A DNA stretch of 64,000 nucleotides from UBA12481 sp942493265 (GTDB lineage Bacteria > Bacteroidota > Bacteroidia > Bacteroidales > UBA12481). Below the pieces are notes generated by a model. That model ran no database searches. It was not told the origin of the DNA and worked only from the letters and a program-made list of their open reading frames with translations. Below, piece after piece: positions 24,582-33,556 of this stretch. The position numbers and the translations under genes were made by a program. Each line of letters begins with the position of its first letter. Within the stretch, counting starts at the first letter, position 1. The stretch is taken from positions 434,001 through 498,000 of the forward strand of contig OW818688.1 of NCBI GenBank assembly GCA_942493265.1, read 5' to 3'.

Positions 24582-25307
24582 TCAACGCTTTATGCTGACT
24601 TTCCTGGTGATCACAGCACCCTTTTCATCGGTTATCCGAAGGAAATAGAGCCCTTCAGGTACTGCTGAAACCGGGAGACTGTATATTTGGCTGCCGGCCG
24701 GAAGGATTTCTGATGCAACCAGCTGTCCCTGAATATTCAGCAACGAGGCGGTGCAGCTATTTTGCAGTTTATCCGTCAAATCCAATCTGATATAATCGCT
24801 GGCCGGATTTGGATATACCCGGGCCATCTTAACTAAATCAGCCGTCTGATTGATCCCCGAACCGCCTATCTGGTAAAAGACAGTGGTACTCTGCTGAAAA
24901 GTGGTATCTGCCGGATCAAAAAAAGTATACTTTACAATGGAAGTGCCCTCGATTCCAAACGGACGGTAATCGCCGACGAAGGAGTTGCGGTCGCAGAACA
25001 TGGACTGAATGGTTATCGCTCTCGGGGATACCGTTACGAATGGTGTGTAACACTCGCCCCAGCAAAAGCTTGATTCAGTGCCTTCTACCAATTGTATCTC
25101 GGTTTTCCGGAGCTTAAGGGAAACGGCAGTAGACCGGTTGTTGGTTACAGTGAGCTTAACCTCAATCAATTCGGTGGTTTTTGTACCACTGAGCCATATG
25201 CTGTCGTTGTTTACGACCAGCTCGCCATATTTAAGGACCAGATCCTGTGAGAAACCAGCCACCGCACCTATAACCAGCAGCATGAATCCGATGGTAAAAT
25301 TCTTCAT
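24582..25307 (-). CDS. Exported protein with type IX secretion C-terminal sorting domain
   Basis: 241 residues with signal peptide GAVAGFSQ and a C-terminal type A sorting domain: VYPNPASDYIRLD, then LLNIQGQLV, GLYFLRITDEKG and the basic tail RKVSIKR. It is therefore exported to the surface by the type IX system. The middle domain (about 20-145) is an immunoglobulin-like beta fold with a CWGEC pair and FCDRNSF; its function is not recognised. The same strand carries Omp28, DUF6029 and TlpA genes immediately upstream, suggesting one envelope operon. Confidence 0.88.
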   Translation of the reverse strand: MKNFTIGFMLLVIGAVAGFSQDLVLKYGELVVNNDSIWLSGTKTTELIEVKLTVTNNRSTAVSLKLRKTEIQLVEGTESSFCWGECYTPFVTVSPRAITIQSMFCDRNSFVGDYRPFGIEGTSIVKYTFFDPADTTFQQSTTVFYQIGGSGINQTADLVKMARVYPNPASDYIRLDLTDKLQNSCTASLLNIQGQLVASEILPAGSQIYSLPVSAVPEGLYFLRITDEKGAVITRKVSIKR

Positions 25308-25352
25308 ATTTTCTTGTTTATCAATTCTATAAATGTCTTTATCGTATGTTGG

Positions 25353-26165
25353 CTATCTGAACGATTTCATCTCCACCTGTATGATTTTCTTCGTATCCTC
25401 GCGGTACACGAATGCGATAATTGCACAGTTCTCAACTTTCCAGGCATGATTCAAAACTTTCGAAAATTCTGTTTCATACACAAAGCCTTTTGCCAGGCCG
25501 TCGGCAGTTCCAAGATGTTGTCCCCATAAACCGTTGAGGGAGGTGCGGAATACATGATTATGCACATAATCAGGAATATCCATCGGATCAAAATCCTCAT
25601 CTTTCTGCCAATCGACAATACTGTCCTCCACCACATAGACTGCCAGACTCAGCAATCCGCTAACCGCTTCCGGTGCGGAAATTCTGATGGCCGGTTTTAT
25701 TGCATGGAGGCCTTCGAGATAGACCGGAGTGATCGAAATCTTCACCGGAGAATCACCATTTATCCCGGCAGAAATCAGTGAAGACCAGGAAGCGTAGGGC
25801 TGAAGCTGGTCGGGATTCAGTGTTTGGACCGTTCCGGTGGGGAATGAAACAAAATCGAAATGGCTCTCCAAAAGGGTGCCCTCCGAAGTCCGGAAATCGG
25901 TTGTGAATTTTCCGGTGGTCAGTGGTTTTGCAAAATACCCCAGGTGAAAGGCTATCGGCACCAAACGATCACCATACAGTTCCTTCAGCTGGTCGATGGC
26001 CTTATGGGCCTTCGGACAGGATTTGCAGGTATGGCCTGTAAAGTCGAACAGCAGCACCTTTTGAGGATTTGCAGTAGTATCGTGCTCGTGGTCATTGGTT
26101 TCCATATAGGGAGCATCGATATAATCACACCCCGCCAGCAAAAATCCCACCACCACCAATCCCAT
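25353..26165 (-). CDS. Omp28-like lipoprotein with thioredoxin-type CxxC
   Basis: 270 residues starting MGLVVVGFLLAGC, with lipobox LLAGCD; an AGGAG sequence lies seven bases before this ATG. The open frame continues 59 codons upstream, but that part is translated repeat. A thioredoxin-like domain carries FTGHTCKSCPKAH (CxxC), followed by the beta-rich region of the Omp28 family. These outer-membrane lipoproteins occur next to TlpA and DUF6029 genes, as here. The role is inferred to be surface thiol-redox handling or a binding function; it is not established. Confidence 0.85.
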   Translation of the reverse strand: MGLVVVGFLLAGCDYIDAPYMETNDHEHDTTANPQKVLLFDFTGHTCKSCPKAHKAIDQLKELYGDRLVPIAFHLGYFAKPLTTGKFTTDFRTSEGTLLESHFDFVSFPTGTVQTLNPDQLQPYASWSSLISAGINGDSPVKISITPVYLEGLHAIKPAIRISAPEAVSGLLSLAVYVVEDSIVDWQKDEDFDPMDIPDYVHNHVFRTSLNGLWGQHLGTADGLAKGFVYETEFSKVLNHAWKVENCAIIAFVYREDTKKIIQVEMKSFR

Positions 26166-26185
26166 AACAACACTCCTGATGCGGG

Positions 26186-26312
26186 AGAGTACCTCCCCCT
26201 GCCCCCTCCTTAGGAAGGAGGGGGGTATTACAACTGCTTGGTTTGCAGTAAATTTCGGCACCGTCTTTAATCTCCCCCGGAGAAGTGTCATCCCCGCGAA
26301 GGCGGGGACCCC
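26186..26312. repeat. Family C and family A repeats upstream of Omp28
   Basis: CCTCCCCCTGCCCCCTCC, TTAGG and AAGGAGGGGG at about 26190-26225, then a family A core CCCGGAGAAGTGTCAT with hairpin CCCCGCGAAGGCGGGG at 26276-26307. Confidence 0.85.
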
Positions 26313-26344
26313 GTCCCTTACAGCGAATTTACCATTTTCCATCC

Positions 26345-27991
26345 TTAAAAGCTACTTGTGATAATTACCGTCAACCCATTCATTGCCGGCACATTCCGGC
26401 AAACACCTCCCACACAGAGGATTCCCTCGCGTTGTTTCCCGTAGCTCACCTGGATGCGGTTTGCGTTGCGGGCATATGCAATGGAACCGTACAAATAGTG
26501 CACCCGTTTGTGCGGATCTTCATTTCCGTAATTCCATTGATCGGTAACGGCAAAAAACCAGTGCGGAGATATGGAATATTCTGCCATGATCATAGCCCAG
26601 TTGCCCTTATCCTGCCGGGTCCACAAACCCTGCATCTCCACCCGTACAGCCTGCTCCTCAGTGGGTTTAAAGGTAAGGTCGGCAACCAATACATTGGCAT
26701 TGACCATTCCGCCCTTTCCCTCCATAACCAATTGGTTGTAAACCAGGTGCTGTCCAATCAGGATAGCCTTGAACTTTTGCGAAAATTTTCGTGATATCTC
26801 AATATTCAGATCCCGGAAATATACATCCGCTCCGATTCTAAAAAAAGGCGAGCTATATCCCAGGGTACCATTGGTGCCCACGGGGATGGTATCGTTTATC
26901 GGGTTTTTAATAATGGAGTTGGCAGCAGAGAAATTCAACCCGATCTGAGTGCCATATTTTCCGCCCAGCTTGCTGCCACGCTTGATCTGATAGCTGATCT
27001 CCGCCTGAATACCCATTTCCCCATTCGGCTGTGAAGAATAGGGATATACATTCATCAGGCTATAGATCTGATTCTTGGAGATTGCCGGCAGATAATTGAT
27101 CATGAGGTTGTTCAGGCTCTCCGTACGATCGCTCCGAAAACTCATGTTATCCACCCGTTTGGCGGTGAAGTTAATCCCCAGCCGGTTAGCTGAATAGCTG
27201 GCATTCAGCAGCATAGCCTCACCATTTTTATAGATGAAATTATTATCGGATGAGGGGTCGTTGATTCTGCGGGCATATTCGGCCCCCAAACTGAATCCGC
27301 CGCGTTTCAGTTGCAGCCGGGGAGACCAGGCGCCAACATTTTCGGGCAGTTTATAGATCGGATCCTCGTCCTTCTGGTATTTGCTAACAAAGCTGCCGCC
27401 CAGTGTAAGGCGGGTTGCCTTTTCATTCAAGGCTTTAATCAGTTCGTTCAGTGAAACTTCGCCATCGATGGCACGTACAAGGCCCGCACCGAGTCCGAAA
27501 AAATAGCGTTGCTTTCCCACCAGACCGGTAATCCGGATTCCGTTCACCGGGGTTGAACGTACGCGGATCCCGTTCAATGAATTATCAACCCCGAGATTTT
27601 TATCTTCCCAGGCACGGAGCAGGAGTCCCGAACCAAACTGTTCATAAAAGCTGCCTACGGTAAATCCAAGATCTTCAGTCTGATAATCTGCAAATATATA
27701 GGGAATCCCTACCCCGTCATATTTCGGATCGAGTCCCTGCAGCGTATTCAGATACCCTTCGTAGCGCAGTCCGGCTGAAAAATTTCCCAGATCATACCGG
27801 AAGTTCGCATACGAATTCGCCAGCATTTTTTCAGCAACCGCAGGTGCCCCGATAAGTGAATCGGGACGGTATACCTGGGCATTTAATTCAAAATTGCCTG
27901 ACAGCCGGCCGGTGGTTTGCGCGGTGAGTTGGGCTGGAAGGAACAGCATCACAATAAAGACCAGACGGAAAAAATTTAAGGAAAATTTCAT
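26345..27991 (-). CDS. DUF6029 family outer-membrane beta-barrel protein
   Basis: 548 residues with signal peptide PAQLTAQ. Repeated amphipathic strands fill the whole length (FSAGLRYEGYL, RLTLGGSFVSKY, FSLGAEYARR, LGINFTAKR) and the protein ends on a strand (NGLTVIITSSF), consistent with a large outer-membrane barrel. It matches Bacteroidota DUF6029 proteins, which are found next to TlpA and Omp28 genes. The conserved trio suggests a shared role at the outer membrane, possibly handling secreted thiol proteins; this is inference from context. Confidence 0.85.
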   Translation of the reverse strand: MKFSLNFFRLVFIVMLFLPAQLTAQTTGRLSGNFELNAQVYRPDSLIGAPAVAEKMLANSYANFRYDLGNFSAGLRYEGYLNTLQGLDPKYDGVGIPYIFADYQTEDLGFTVGSFYEQFGSGLLLRAWEDKNLGVDNSLNGIRVRSTPVNGIRITGLVGKQRYFFGLGAGLVRAIDGEVSLNELIKALNEKATRLTLGGSFVSKYQKDEDPIYKLPENVGAWSPRLQLKRGGFSLGAEYARRINDPSSDNNFIYKNGEAMLLNASYSANRLGINFTAKRVDNMSFRSDRTESLNNLMINYLPAISKNQIYSLMNVYPYSSQPNGEMGIQAEISYQIKRGSKLGGKYGTQIGLNFSAANSIIKNPINDTIPVGTNGTLGYSSPFFRIGADVYFRDLNIEISRKFSQKFKAILIGQHLVYNQLVMEGKGGMVNANVLVADLTFKPTEEQAVRVEMQGLWTRQDKGNWAMIMAEYSISPHWFFAVTDQWNYGNEDPHKRVHYLYGSIAYARNANRIQVSYGKQREGILCVGGVCRNVPAMNGLTVIITSSF

Positions 27992-28016
27992 TATTCTGTT
28001 TGTCAGATGCGGTGAG

Positions 28017-28038
28017 GAGACGCATAGTTATGCGTCTC
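28017..28038. repeat. Palindromic repeat abutting the TlpA stop codon
   Basis: GAGACGCATAGTTATGCG then TCTC: arms AGACGCATA/TATGCGTCT. It nearly matches 14224-14245 inside the glycosidase gene and could act as an unpaired-tail terminator for the TlpA gene. Confidence 0.7.
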
Positions 28039-28532
28039 TACCGCGTTTTTACGCATTCCTTGATTTTGTTAAAGAGTTCAATTTCATCCCCTTCGGCATA
28101 GGTGGTGTGCTGCCAGAAAAGCTTGCCTTCCCCGTCATACAGAAAAGTATGCGGAACATTGATCACGTTGAGTGCACGCTTGAGATCTCCGTTTACATCC
28201 AGAATTACCCTGAAATCCCAGCCACGACCGGAAACAAACGGAGCTACTTTTGCCGAGCTTCTTGAATCATCTATACTTACAGCCACCAGTTCCACTCCGG
28301 TTTCTTTCTGCCAGTCGGGCAGGTTTTCATAAATCGCGGTTAGTTCCTTAACACATGGTTTGCACCAGGTGGCCCAGAAACTCACAATAACCGGTTTTCC
28401 GGGAGTGCACAATTTATTGGATTGGATCCATTTCCCATTCAGTTCCTGCACCCTTACAGAGGGAATTGTGCCCTGTGAAAACGTTAACAAGCTGAATGTC
28501 AATGAGAGTGCGATCAGGAATATTTTTCTCAT
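28038..28532 (-). CDS. TlpA family thiol-disulfide reductase
   Basis: 164 residues: signal peptide LLTFSQG, then a single thioredoxin domain with WATWCKPCVKE, KPVIVSFWATW and the cis-proline segment NVPHTFLYDGEGK. Predicted to be periplasmic and to keep client cysteines reduced. It lacks the DUF4369 extension of the 15-18 kb paralogues. The DUF6029 gene starts 46 nt downstream and the HEAT-cyclophilin gene ends 25 nt upstream, so the run is probably one transcript. Confidence 0.93.
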   Translation of the reverse strand: MRKIFLIALSLTFSLLTFSQGTIPSVRVQELNGKWIQSNKLCTPGKPVIVSFWATWCKPCVKELTAIYENLPDWQKETGVELVAVSIDDSRSSAKVAPFVSGRGWDFRVILDVNGDLKRALNVINVPHTFLYDGEGKLFWQHTTYAEGDEIELFNKIKECVKTR

Positions 28533-28557
28533 GCCGGTAAGATTGAATTTGGAGCCG

Positions 28558-30513
28558 CTAATTTAGCAATTCCCTGATAAGCTCCATTCCAAAAATGGTG
28601 TCGCCAACCTGAAGTTTGTGCACCACATCCATTCCCTCGATAACAAATCCGAAATTGGTGTATTTTGAATCCAGATGGGGGGTGGACGAATGCGTGATAT
28701 ACCACTGGCTTCCCTCGGTATCCTTACCTGCGGATGCCATGCCCAGGGTGCCTTCCATAAAAGGTGTGGGGGTAAATTCCGACCGGAGGGTAAACTCCGG
28801 AGAGCCCCATCCGTCGCCGCGCGGACAGCCATCCTGCATCACGAAATTGGGCACCACTCGATGAACGGTGAAATTTTTGTAAAAGCCGGATTCGATCATT
28901 TCCACAAATGCAGCGGATGTTCCCGGACACCAGGCAACATTGAGCTGCACGATAAAGTCGCCCTGACTGGTTTTGATCACCACTTTTTGTTTCGGAGCCA
29001 GCCGGGTAACAATCTGCCAATCAATCGGATGATTATATACCGGTGGTCCTGTGACCAGCGGCTTCTGCCCTTTCAGCCACGCGAGGGTCTGGTTGAGTTC
29101 AACAAACGCCTCAATCTTTGAAGGATGGTTCACTTTGGCGAAGGCCGTTTCAAGAAATCCGGTATCGGTAATCTTTTCCTTATAATTCAGCTTCGGGTCG
29201 CGGAAGATTCCTGCTGCCAGTGCAACCAGCGGACCATCACCGGTTTGGATGGCTTTTTTAAAAATGCGCAGATATTCTGCCTCGAGATCGGTGCCGGATG
29301 AAGCAGCCACTTTGGAAGCTTCAGCAAAATTGGCGCTCTTGCGCATTTCAGTCAGGGTTTCCACTGCTGAGGTGGCCACCACCGGATCTTTTGCGCTGTT
29401 AAAAACCAGCTCTACAAAGGCATACTGACCGGGGTCACTGGCCAGGGTTTTCAGGTACCAGCCTTTCTCAGAGGGGTTTGCGGCCTTATTGACCGATTCG
29501 AAAATCATTTTCTCTACCTTCTTGACCAATGCAGGCTTGCCCATCACCAGTGTGAGGGTTTTCCCCAGCAGCAGCGACCGGCTGCGCCAGTTCCTGGTAA
29601 TATCGATACTCTTGAGCAATACCGGCAGATCCGTGTAAACGGCATGCTTCTGCACGGCTTCGGCTGCGGCCACTGATAAGTTCGGATCAGTGCCCTCCAC
29701 AAATTGGAATACCGTTTTCGATGCTTTATTCCAAGGAATCAGCTGCATGGAATTCAATATATTGACTTTAACCCGGTAATCAGCATCCGATTCCAGGATA
29801 CTTTTTACCAACGGCCAGGCCTCCTCATCTTTTGCCCGGATTACCGCCTTGATCAGGTTGGAGCGGACTTCCTGATTCCTCTCATTCTGGTACGCGAGCT
29901 CCACTTCGCCCGGCACAGTCTGCAGCCAGTCCATCCCGGCATACCTTCCAAGGAAGTAGGATGCATAAACCGATCCGGCCAGACTGGTGCCTGAGGTGAT
30001 CAGTTTCAGCATTCTCACATTCCCGGTTACCGAGGTAATTCCACGCATCCCGAAACGAAAGATTCCCATGGCCTGACCTTCGGTTTCGGCCAGCGGGCAA
30101 TCGATGGCAGCAATGAAATTCAGGTCCTCTTCGGTACCGCATTTCCCCAAAGCCTCATAGCACATCCCTTTAACCAGCTCTCCCGTTTCGTTTTCGAGAA
30201 TTTTCCTGATTACCGGAACAGCCGATGCCTGGCCCGTTTGTCCCAATGCCCATACTCCCATCATTCTCACCCGGTCAAGATCCACCTGCACGGCGGCAAA
30301 TATCGAGTCGGCAATTCCGGGAGCCTGCACTCTGCCCATGCAGAACAGCGCCTCACCCCGGTAATTAGGATCTTCACTTTTCAGAAAAGGCATCAGTCCC
30401 GCCACATCGCGATGATCAGCCAAATCATGTATCTGCCTGATAATGGAATCATTATACTTATTCACCGCCTGCCCCTGAACCTGCACAATCCCCGCCACCA
30501 ACCCACACCCCAT
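28558..30513 (-). CDS. HEAT-repeat protein fused to a cyclophilin peptidyl-prolyl isomerase
   Basis: 651 residues if started at MGCGLVAGIVQVQGQ, seven bases after AGGAG. The open frame extends 27 more codons through a 9-bp repeat array that would encode a basic leader (MLRMLRMLR), so the start is uncertain: the longer form has a better signal-peptide n-region. About 480 residues of HEAT-like helical repeats (GEALFCMGRVQAPGIADSI, VMGVWALGQTG-type) precede a C-terminal cyclophilin domain of about 160 residues: FYKNFTVHRVVPNFVMQDG, GTLGMASAGKDTEGSQWYIT and FGFVIEGMDVV. Predicted to be a periplasmic folding catalyst with a protein-binding scaffold. Confidence 0.9.
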   Translation of the reverse strand: MGCGLVAGIVQVQGQAVNKYNDSIIRQIHDLADHRDVAGLMPFLKSEDPNYRGEALFCMGRVQAPGIADSIFAAVQVDLDRVRMMGVWALGQTGQASAVPVIRKILENETGELVKGMCYEALGKCGTEEDLNFIAAIDCPLAETEGQAMGIFRFGMRGITSVTGNVRMLKLITSGTSLAGSVYASYFLGRYAGMDWLQTVPGEVELAYQNERNQEVRSNLIKAVIRAKDEEAWPLVKSILESDADYRVKVNILNSMQLIPWNKASKTVFQFVEGTDPNLSVAAAEAVQKHAVYTDLPVLLKSIDITRNWRSRSLLLGKTLTLVMGKPALVKKVEKMIFESVNKAANPSEKGWYLKTLASDPGQYAFVELVFNSAKDPVVATSAVETLTEMRKSANFAEASKVAASSGTDLEAEYLRIFKKAIQTGDGPLVALAAGIFRDPKLNYKEKITDTGFLETAFAKVNHPSKIEAFVELNQTLAWLKGQKPLVTGPPVYNHPIDWQIVTRLAPKQKVVIKTSQGDFIVQLNVAWCPGTSAAFVEMIESGFYKNFTVHRVVPNFVMQDGCPRGDGWGSPEFTLRSEFTPTPFMEGTLGMASAGKDTEGSQWYITHSSTPHLDSKYTNFGFVIEGMDVVHKLQVGDTIFGMELIRELLN

Positions 30514-30519
30514 CACCAC

Positions 30520-30585
30520 ACTCCTTAACGTCCGTAACCCCCTTAACATCCGTAACATCCTTAACATCCTTAACCTCCTATCGTT
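30520..30585. repeat. 9-bp tandem repeat GTTAAGGAT at a gene boundary
   Basis: On the minus strand GTTAAGGAT, GTTAAGGAT, GTTACGGAT, GTTAAGGGG, GTTACGGAC, GTTAAGGAG run in register immediately before the HEAT-cyclophilin gene and up to the stop codon of the GH3 gene. The last unit supplies the AGGAG that could serve as ribosome binding site. Confidence 0.8.
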
Positions 30586-33556
30586 TAGCATCATACAACG
30601 CCTCCAATATCCCCTTCCTCACATACAACTCACTCAGCTTATTATTTTCCCGCGTCGGGTACACCCGGTTGGAAAGGAAAACAAACAGCAATCCGGATTC
30701 CGGATCGGCCCACACAAAGGTACCCGTGTATCCTGAATGCCCAAAACTGGCTGGTGGTGCCGACGGGCACGGGTATGAATCTTCATATTTCAGGGTATCA
30801 TTCCCCAGCGATGGCTTATCAAATCCTAGTCCCCGGCGGATTCCCTCCGATTCATACTGATAAGAGGTAAACTGGCTGATGACCTCAGGCGTCAGGAATT
30901 GCTGTCCGCCATAGTTTCCTTTCCACAGGTACATCTGAAACAATTTTGCCAGATCCTCCGCCGTTGCAAATAATCCGGCATTCCCGCTAACGCCTCCGAG
31001 CATGGCAGCCCCTTCATCATGTACATACCCCTGAAGCAGTTCCATCCGGAAAAAAGTATCGCGTTCGGTGGGAATGATCCGGTTAGCCGGGTAATACCGC
31101 AGTGGATTATACGTGAGGGTGCTTGCCCCGAGGGGTTTGTAAAATTGGTCCTTCAGCCAGGATTCATAGGGCTCCCCGTTCATTTTCTCAATAATTCGCG
31201 GCCAGATATGGAAGCTCAGATCGGAATACACATATTTCTTCTCCGTCAAAATGTGCTCTTCCTGAATCTGGCGGTAAATATCCTCATCATACGATTTATA
31301 TCGCCAGAGTCCCTGTGAAACCCTTACCGGATATTGTTCCGATGAATCGGGCTGGAAAGTTTTTTCCCTGAATGTTCCATCAGGATTTTTGGTATCGCGC
31401 CAGAACGGGATCCAGGAAGCCAGTCCGCCATAATGGGCAAGCACCTGCCTCACAGTCATTTTGTCCTTATCGGTACCCTTAAATTGTGTCCAGTATTTTG
31501 AAAAGGGTTGATCCAGATCGATCTTCTTTTCCTGAACCAGGCGCATGATAGCCGGCAACGGGGCCGACACCTTGGTTACCGAGGCCAGATCAAACAGATC
31601 GCCGGTCTCCACCGGTTTTTTCGATTCGTAAGTAAAAGTTCCATAGCAGGATTGAAAAATCACCTTGCCATTCCGTGCGGCAAAAACTTCACATCCCGGG
31701 TAAGCGCCTGCGGCAATTCCTGCCGTGCAGATGGAATCAATTTTTTCACGGAGATAGCCGGAGTTCATTCCGGCCGCTTCGGGAATGGTATAGGCGAACC
31801 GGATTCCACCCCGGGTATCCAGGCCATCGCCGGCCTTAAAAAAAGGTTTGGCTGAAACCGGCAGCCGGCCTTCGGCGCCGATTCCCCCAAAAATCAGCTG
31901 GGCGGTAAGATCCTGGGTAAGTTCTGATTCCTGGTAGGAAACGATCAGTCCGGCGAGCTTTCCCGGTTCCTTCATCCTGCTGATGGCATAGGGATTACCG
32001 AACAGGGCGGTGATTACCGGTACCTTATCTGATAACTTCCGGATAAATTCGGTTTCAGCATCTGACAATCCATAGTTTTTTACTGCCCGCTGGTCCATAT
32101 TCTGAACTCCGATGATGACCAGATTATAGGGTTTCAGCTTCTTTATCAAGGAATTATATAATTCAGCAGAAGCTCCTTCAGCCATCTGAAACTGGTCGAT
32201 AGCGGCATAGCCGTTCAACCGCCGCTGAAAGAGAGTTTCTTCACCGCGCCCCAGCACCACGGAAGCAATTTTCAGTTTATCCAGATTTTTCAAAGGAATC
32301 AGGGTATCGCGGTTCTGCAGAACGGTTAATGAAGCGGCCACAAGTTCCCGGTTGATGAGTTCCGCATCCGGGGTATTGAGCCTTTCGTGTAAACTGTCAA
32401 TACGCAGGGGTTTCCATACATCCAAGCCGGTCCATTGCTTGGCGGCCAGGATGGCCTTGCACCGTTTTTCGATAACGGATTCGGAAATTCTCCCCGATTT
32501 CAGTGCCTTTTCGATTCCCCGGATGGCCAGTTCCACATTTTCAACATATACCAGCAGGTCGTTACCGGCTTCAATGGCTTTAACCTCGATCTCCCCCGGA
32601 GGGGTTCCTGCAGTAACGCCTTTCATATTCAGGGCATCGGTCACCACCAAGCCCCTGAATCCCAGCTTATTCCTGAGCAGATCGGTTATCACGGCTGATG
32701 AAAGCGTGGTGGGCACGCCGGGACGGGCTTCCAGGGCCGGAACCTCGAGATGTGCCACCATCACGGAACCCAGTCCGTCGGCAATCAGCTGATGAAAAGG
32801 GAAAAGTTCCACGGAATCAAGCTGTTCAACCGAGCGGCTGATGCGTGGCAGGGCAAAATGTGAATCGGTGCCGGCATCACCATGTCCCGGAAAATGTTTG
32901 GCCGTGGCCAGCACATGCATATCCTGCATGCCATTCATATAGGATCGTCCTTTAACGGCCACTTCATTGGGGATTTCGCCGAACGACCGGTAATTGATCA
33001 CCGGATTGCCGGGGTTGCTGTTAACATCCACCACCGGTGCAAAATTCATCTGCATGCCGGTTTCGGTCAATTGCCGGGCGATCTCCACACCCATTCTATA
33101 TATTATGTCATTATTTCTGATCGCTCCGAGCGCCATCTGGTATGGGAATTTTGTTGTGCTATCCAAACGCATGGCCAGTCCCCATTCAGCATCTATAGCC
33201 ATGAGTATCGGCACTTTGGAGATCGATTGATACCGGTTAACCAGCTTTGCCTGGCGCACGGGTCCTCCCTGAAAAAATGCGATCCCGCCGATGCCATCCT
33301 CACGGATCAGCCGTTCGATTTCCGCCTGATGTTCGGCGCCGCGGTTTGAGAATGCCGCCACCATGATCAGTTGTCCGATTCGCTCCCTCGTGCTCAGGGA
33401 CTGATACACCGAGTCGACCCAGCGGGTTTCCCCTCGCAGAAATACCGGCGGAACCGGCTCCTGCGCAGTGGCTGATAAGAATCCGGAAAGGCAAAACAGT
33501 ACCGGGAAAATCAGGCGGATAGCGCTGTACTCATTCTTTTTCTGATCAGGACTCAT
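30578..33556 (-). CDS. GH3 beta-N-acetylhexosaminidase fused to a beta-lactamase-fold domain
   Basis: 992 residues with signal peptide LSATAQ. Residues about 40-380 are a NagZ-like GH3 domain: KHFPGHGDAGTDSH (which holds the Asp-His general acid pair of this subgroup) and nucleophile Asp in VVTDALNMKG. A GH3 C-terminal alpha/beta domain follows (about 400-600), then a serine beta-lactamase/esterase domain (about 610-990) with SVTK (SxxK) and YSDLSFH in the YxN position. Bacteroidota commonly carry this fusion. It likely trims N-acetylglucosamine from peptidoglycan fragments in the periplasm; the second domain's substrate is unknown. Its ATG overlaps the end of the upstream gene by 11 nt. Confidence 0.95.
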   Translation of the reverse strand: MSPDQKKNEYSAIRLIFPVLFCLSGFLSATAQEPVPPVFLRGETRWVDSVYQSLSTRERIGQLIMVAAFSNRGAEHQAEIERLIREDGIGGIAFFQGGPVRQAKLVNRYQSISKVPILMAIDAEWGLAMRLDSTTKFPYQMALGAIRNNDIIYRMGVEIARQLTETGMQMNFAPVVDVNSNPGNPVINYRSFGEIPNEVAVKGRSYMNGMQDMHVLATAKHFPGHGDAGTDSHFALPRISRSVEQLDSVELFPFHQLIADGLGSVMVAHLEVPALEARPGVPTTLSSAVITDLLRNKLGFRGLVVTDALNMKGVTAGTPPGEIEVKAIEAGNDLLVYVENVELAIRGIEKALKSGRISESVIEKRCKAILAAKQWTGLDVWKPLRIDSLHERLNTPDAELINRELVAASLTVLQNRDTLIPLKNLDKLKIASVVLGRGEETLFQRRLNGYAAIDQFQMAEGASAELYNSLIKKLKPYNLVIIGVQNMDQRAVKNYGLSDAETEFIRKLSDKVPVITALFGNPYAISRMKEPGKLAGLIVSYQESELTQDLTAQLIFGGIGAEGRLPVSAKPFFKAGDGLDTRGGIRFAYTIPEAAGMNSGYLREKIDSICTAGIAAGAYPGCEVFAARNGKVIFQSCYGTFTYESKKPVETGDLFDLASVTKVSAPLPAIMRLVQEKKIDLDQPFSKYWTQFKGTDKDKMTVRQVLAHYGGLASWIPFWRDTKNPDGTFREKTFQPDSSEQYPVRVSQGLWRYKSYDEDIYRQIQEEHILTEKKYVYSDLSFHIWPRIIEKMNGEPYESWLKDQFYKPLGASTLTYNPLRYYPANRIIPTERDTFFRMELLQGYVHDEGAAMLGGVSGNAGLFATAEDLAKLFQMYLWKGNYGGQQFLTPEVISQFTSYQYESEGIRRGLGFDKPSLGNDTLKYEDSYPCPSAPPASFGHSGYTGTFVWADPESGLLFVFLSNRVYPTRENNKLSELYVRKGILEALYDAKR

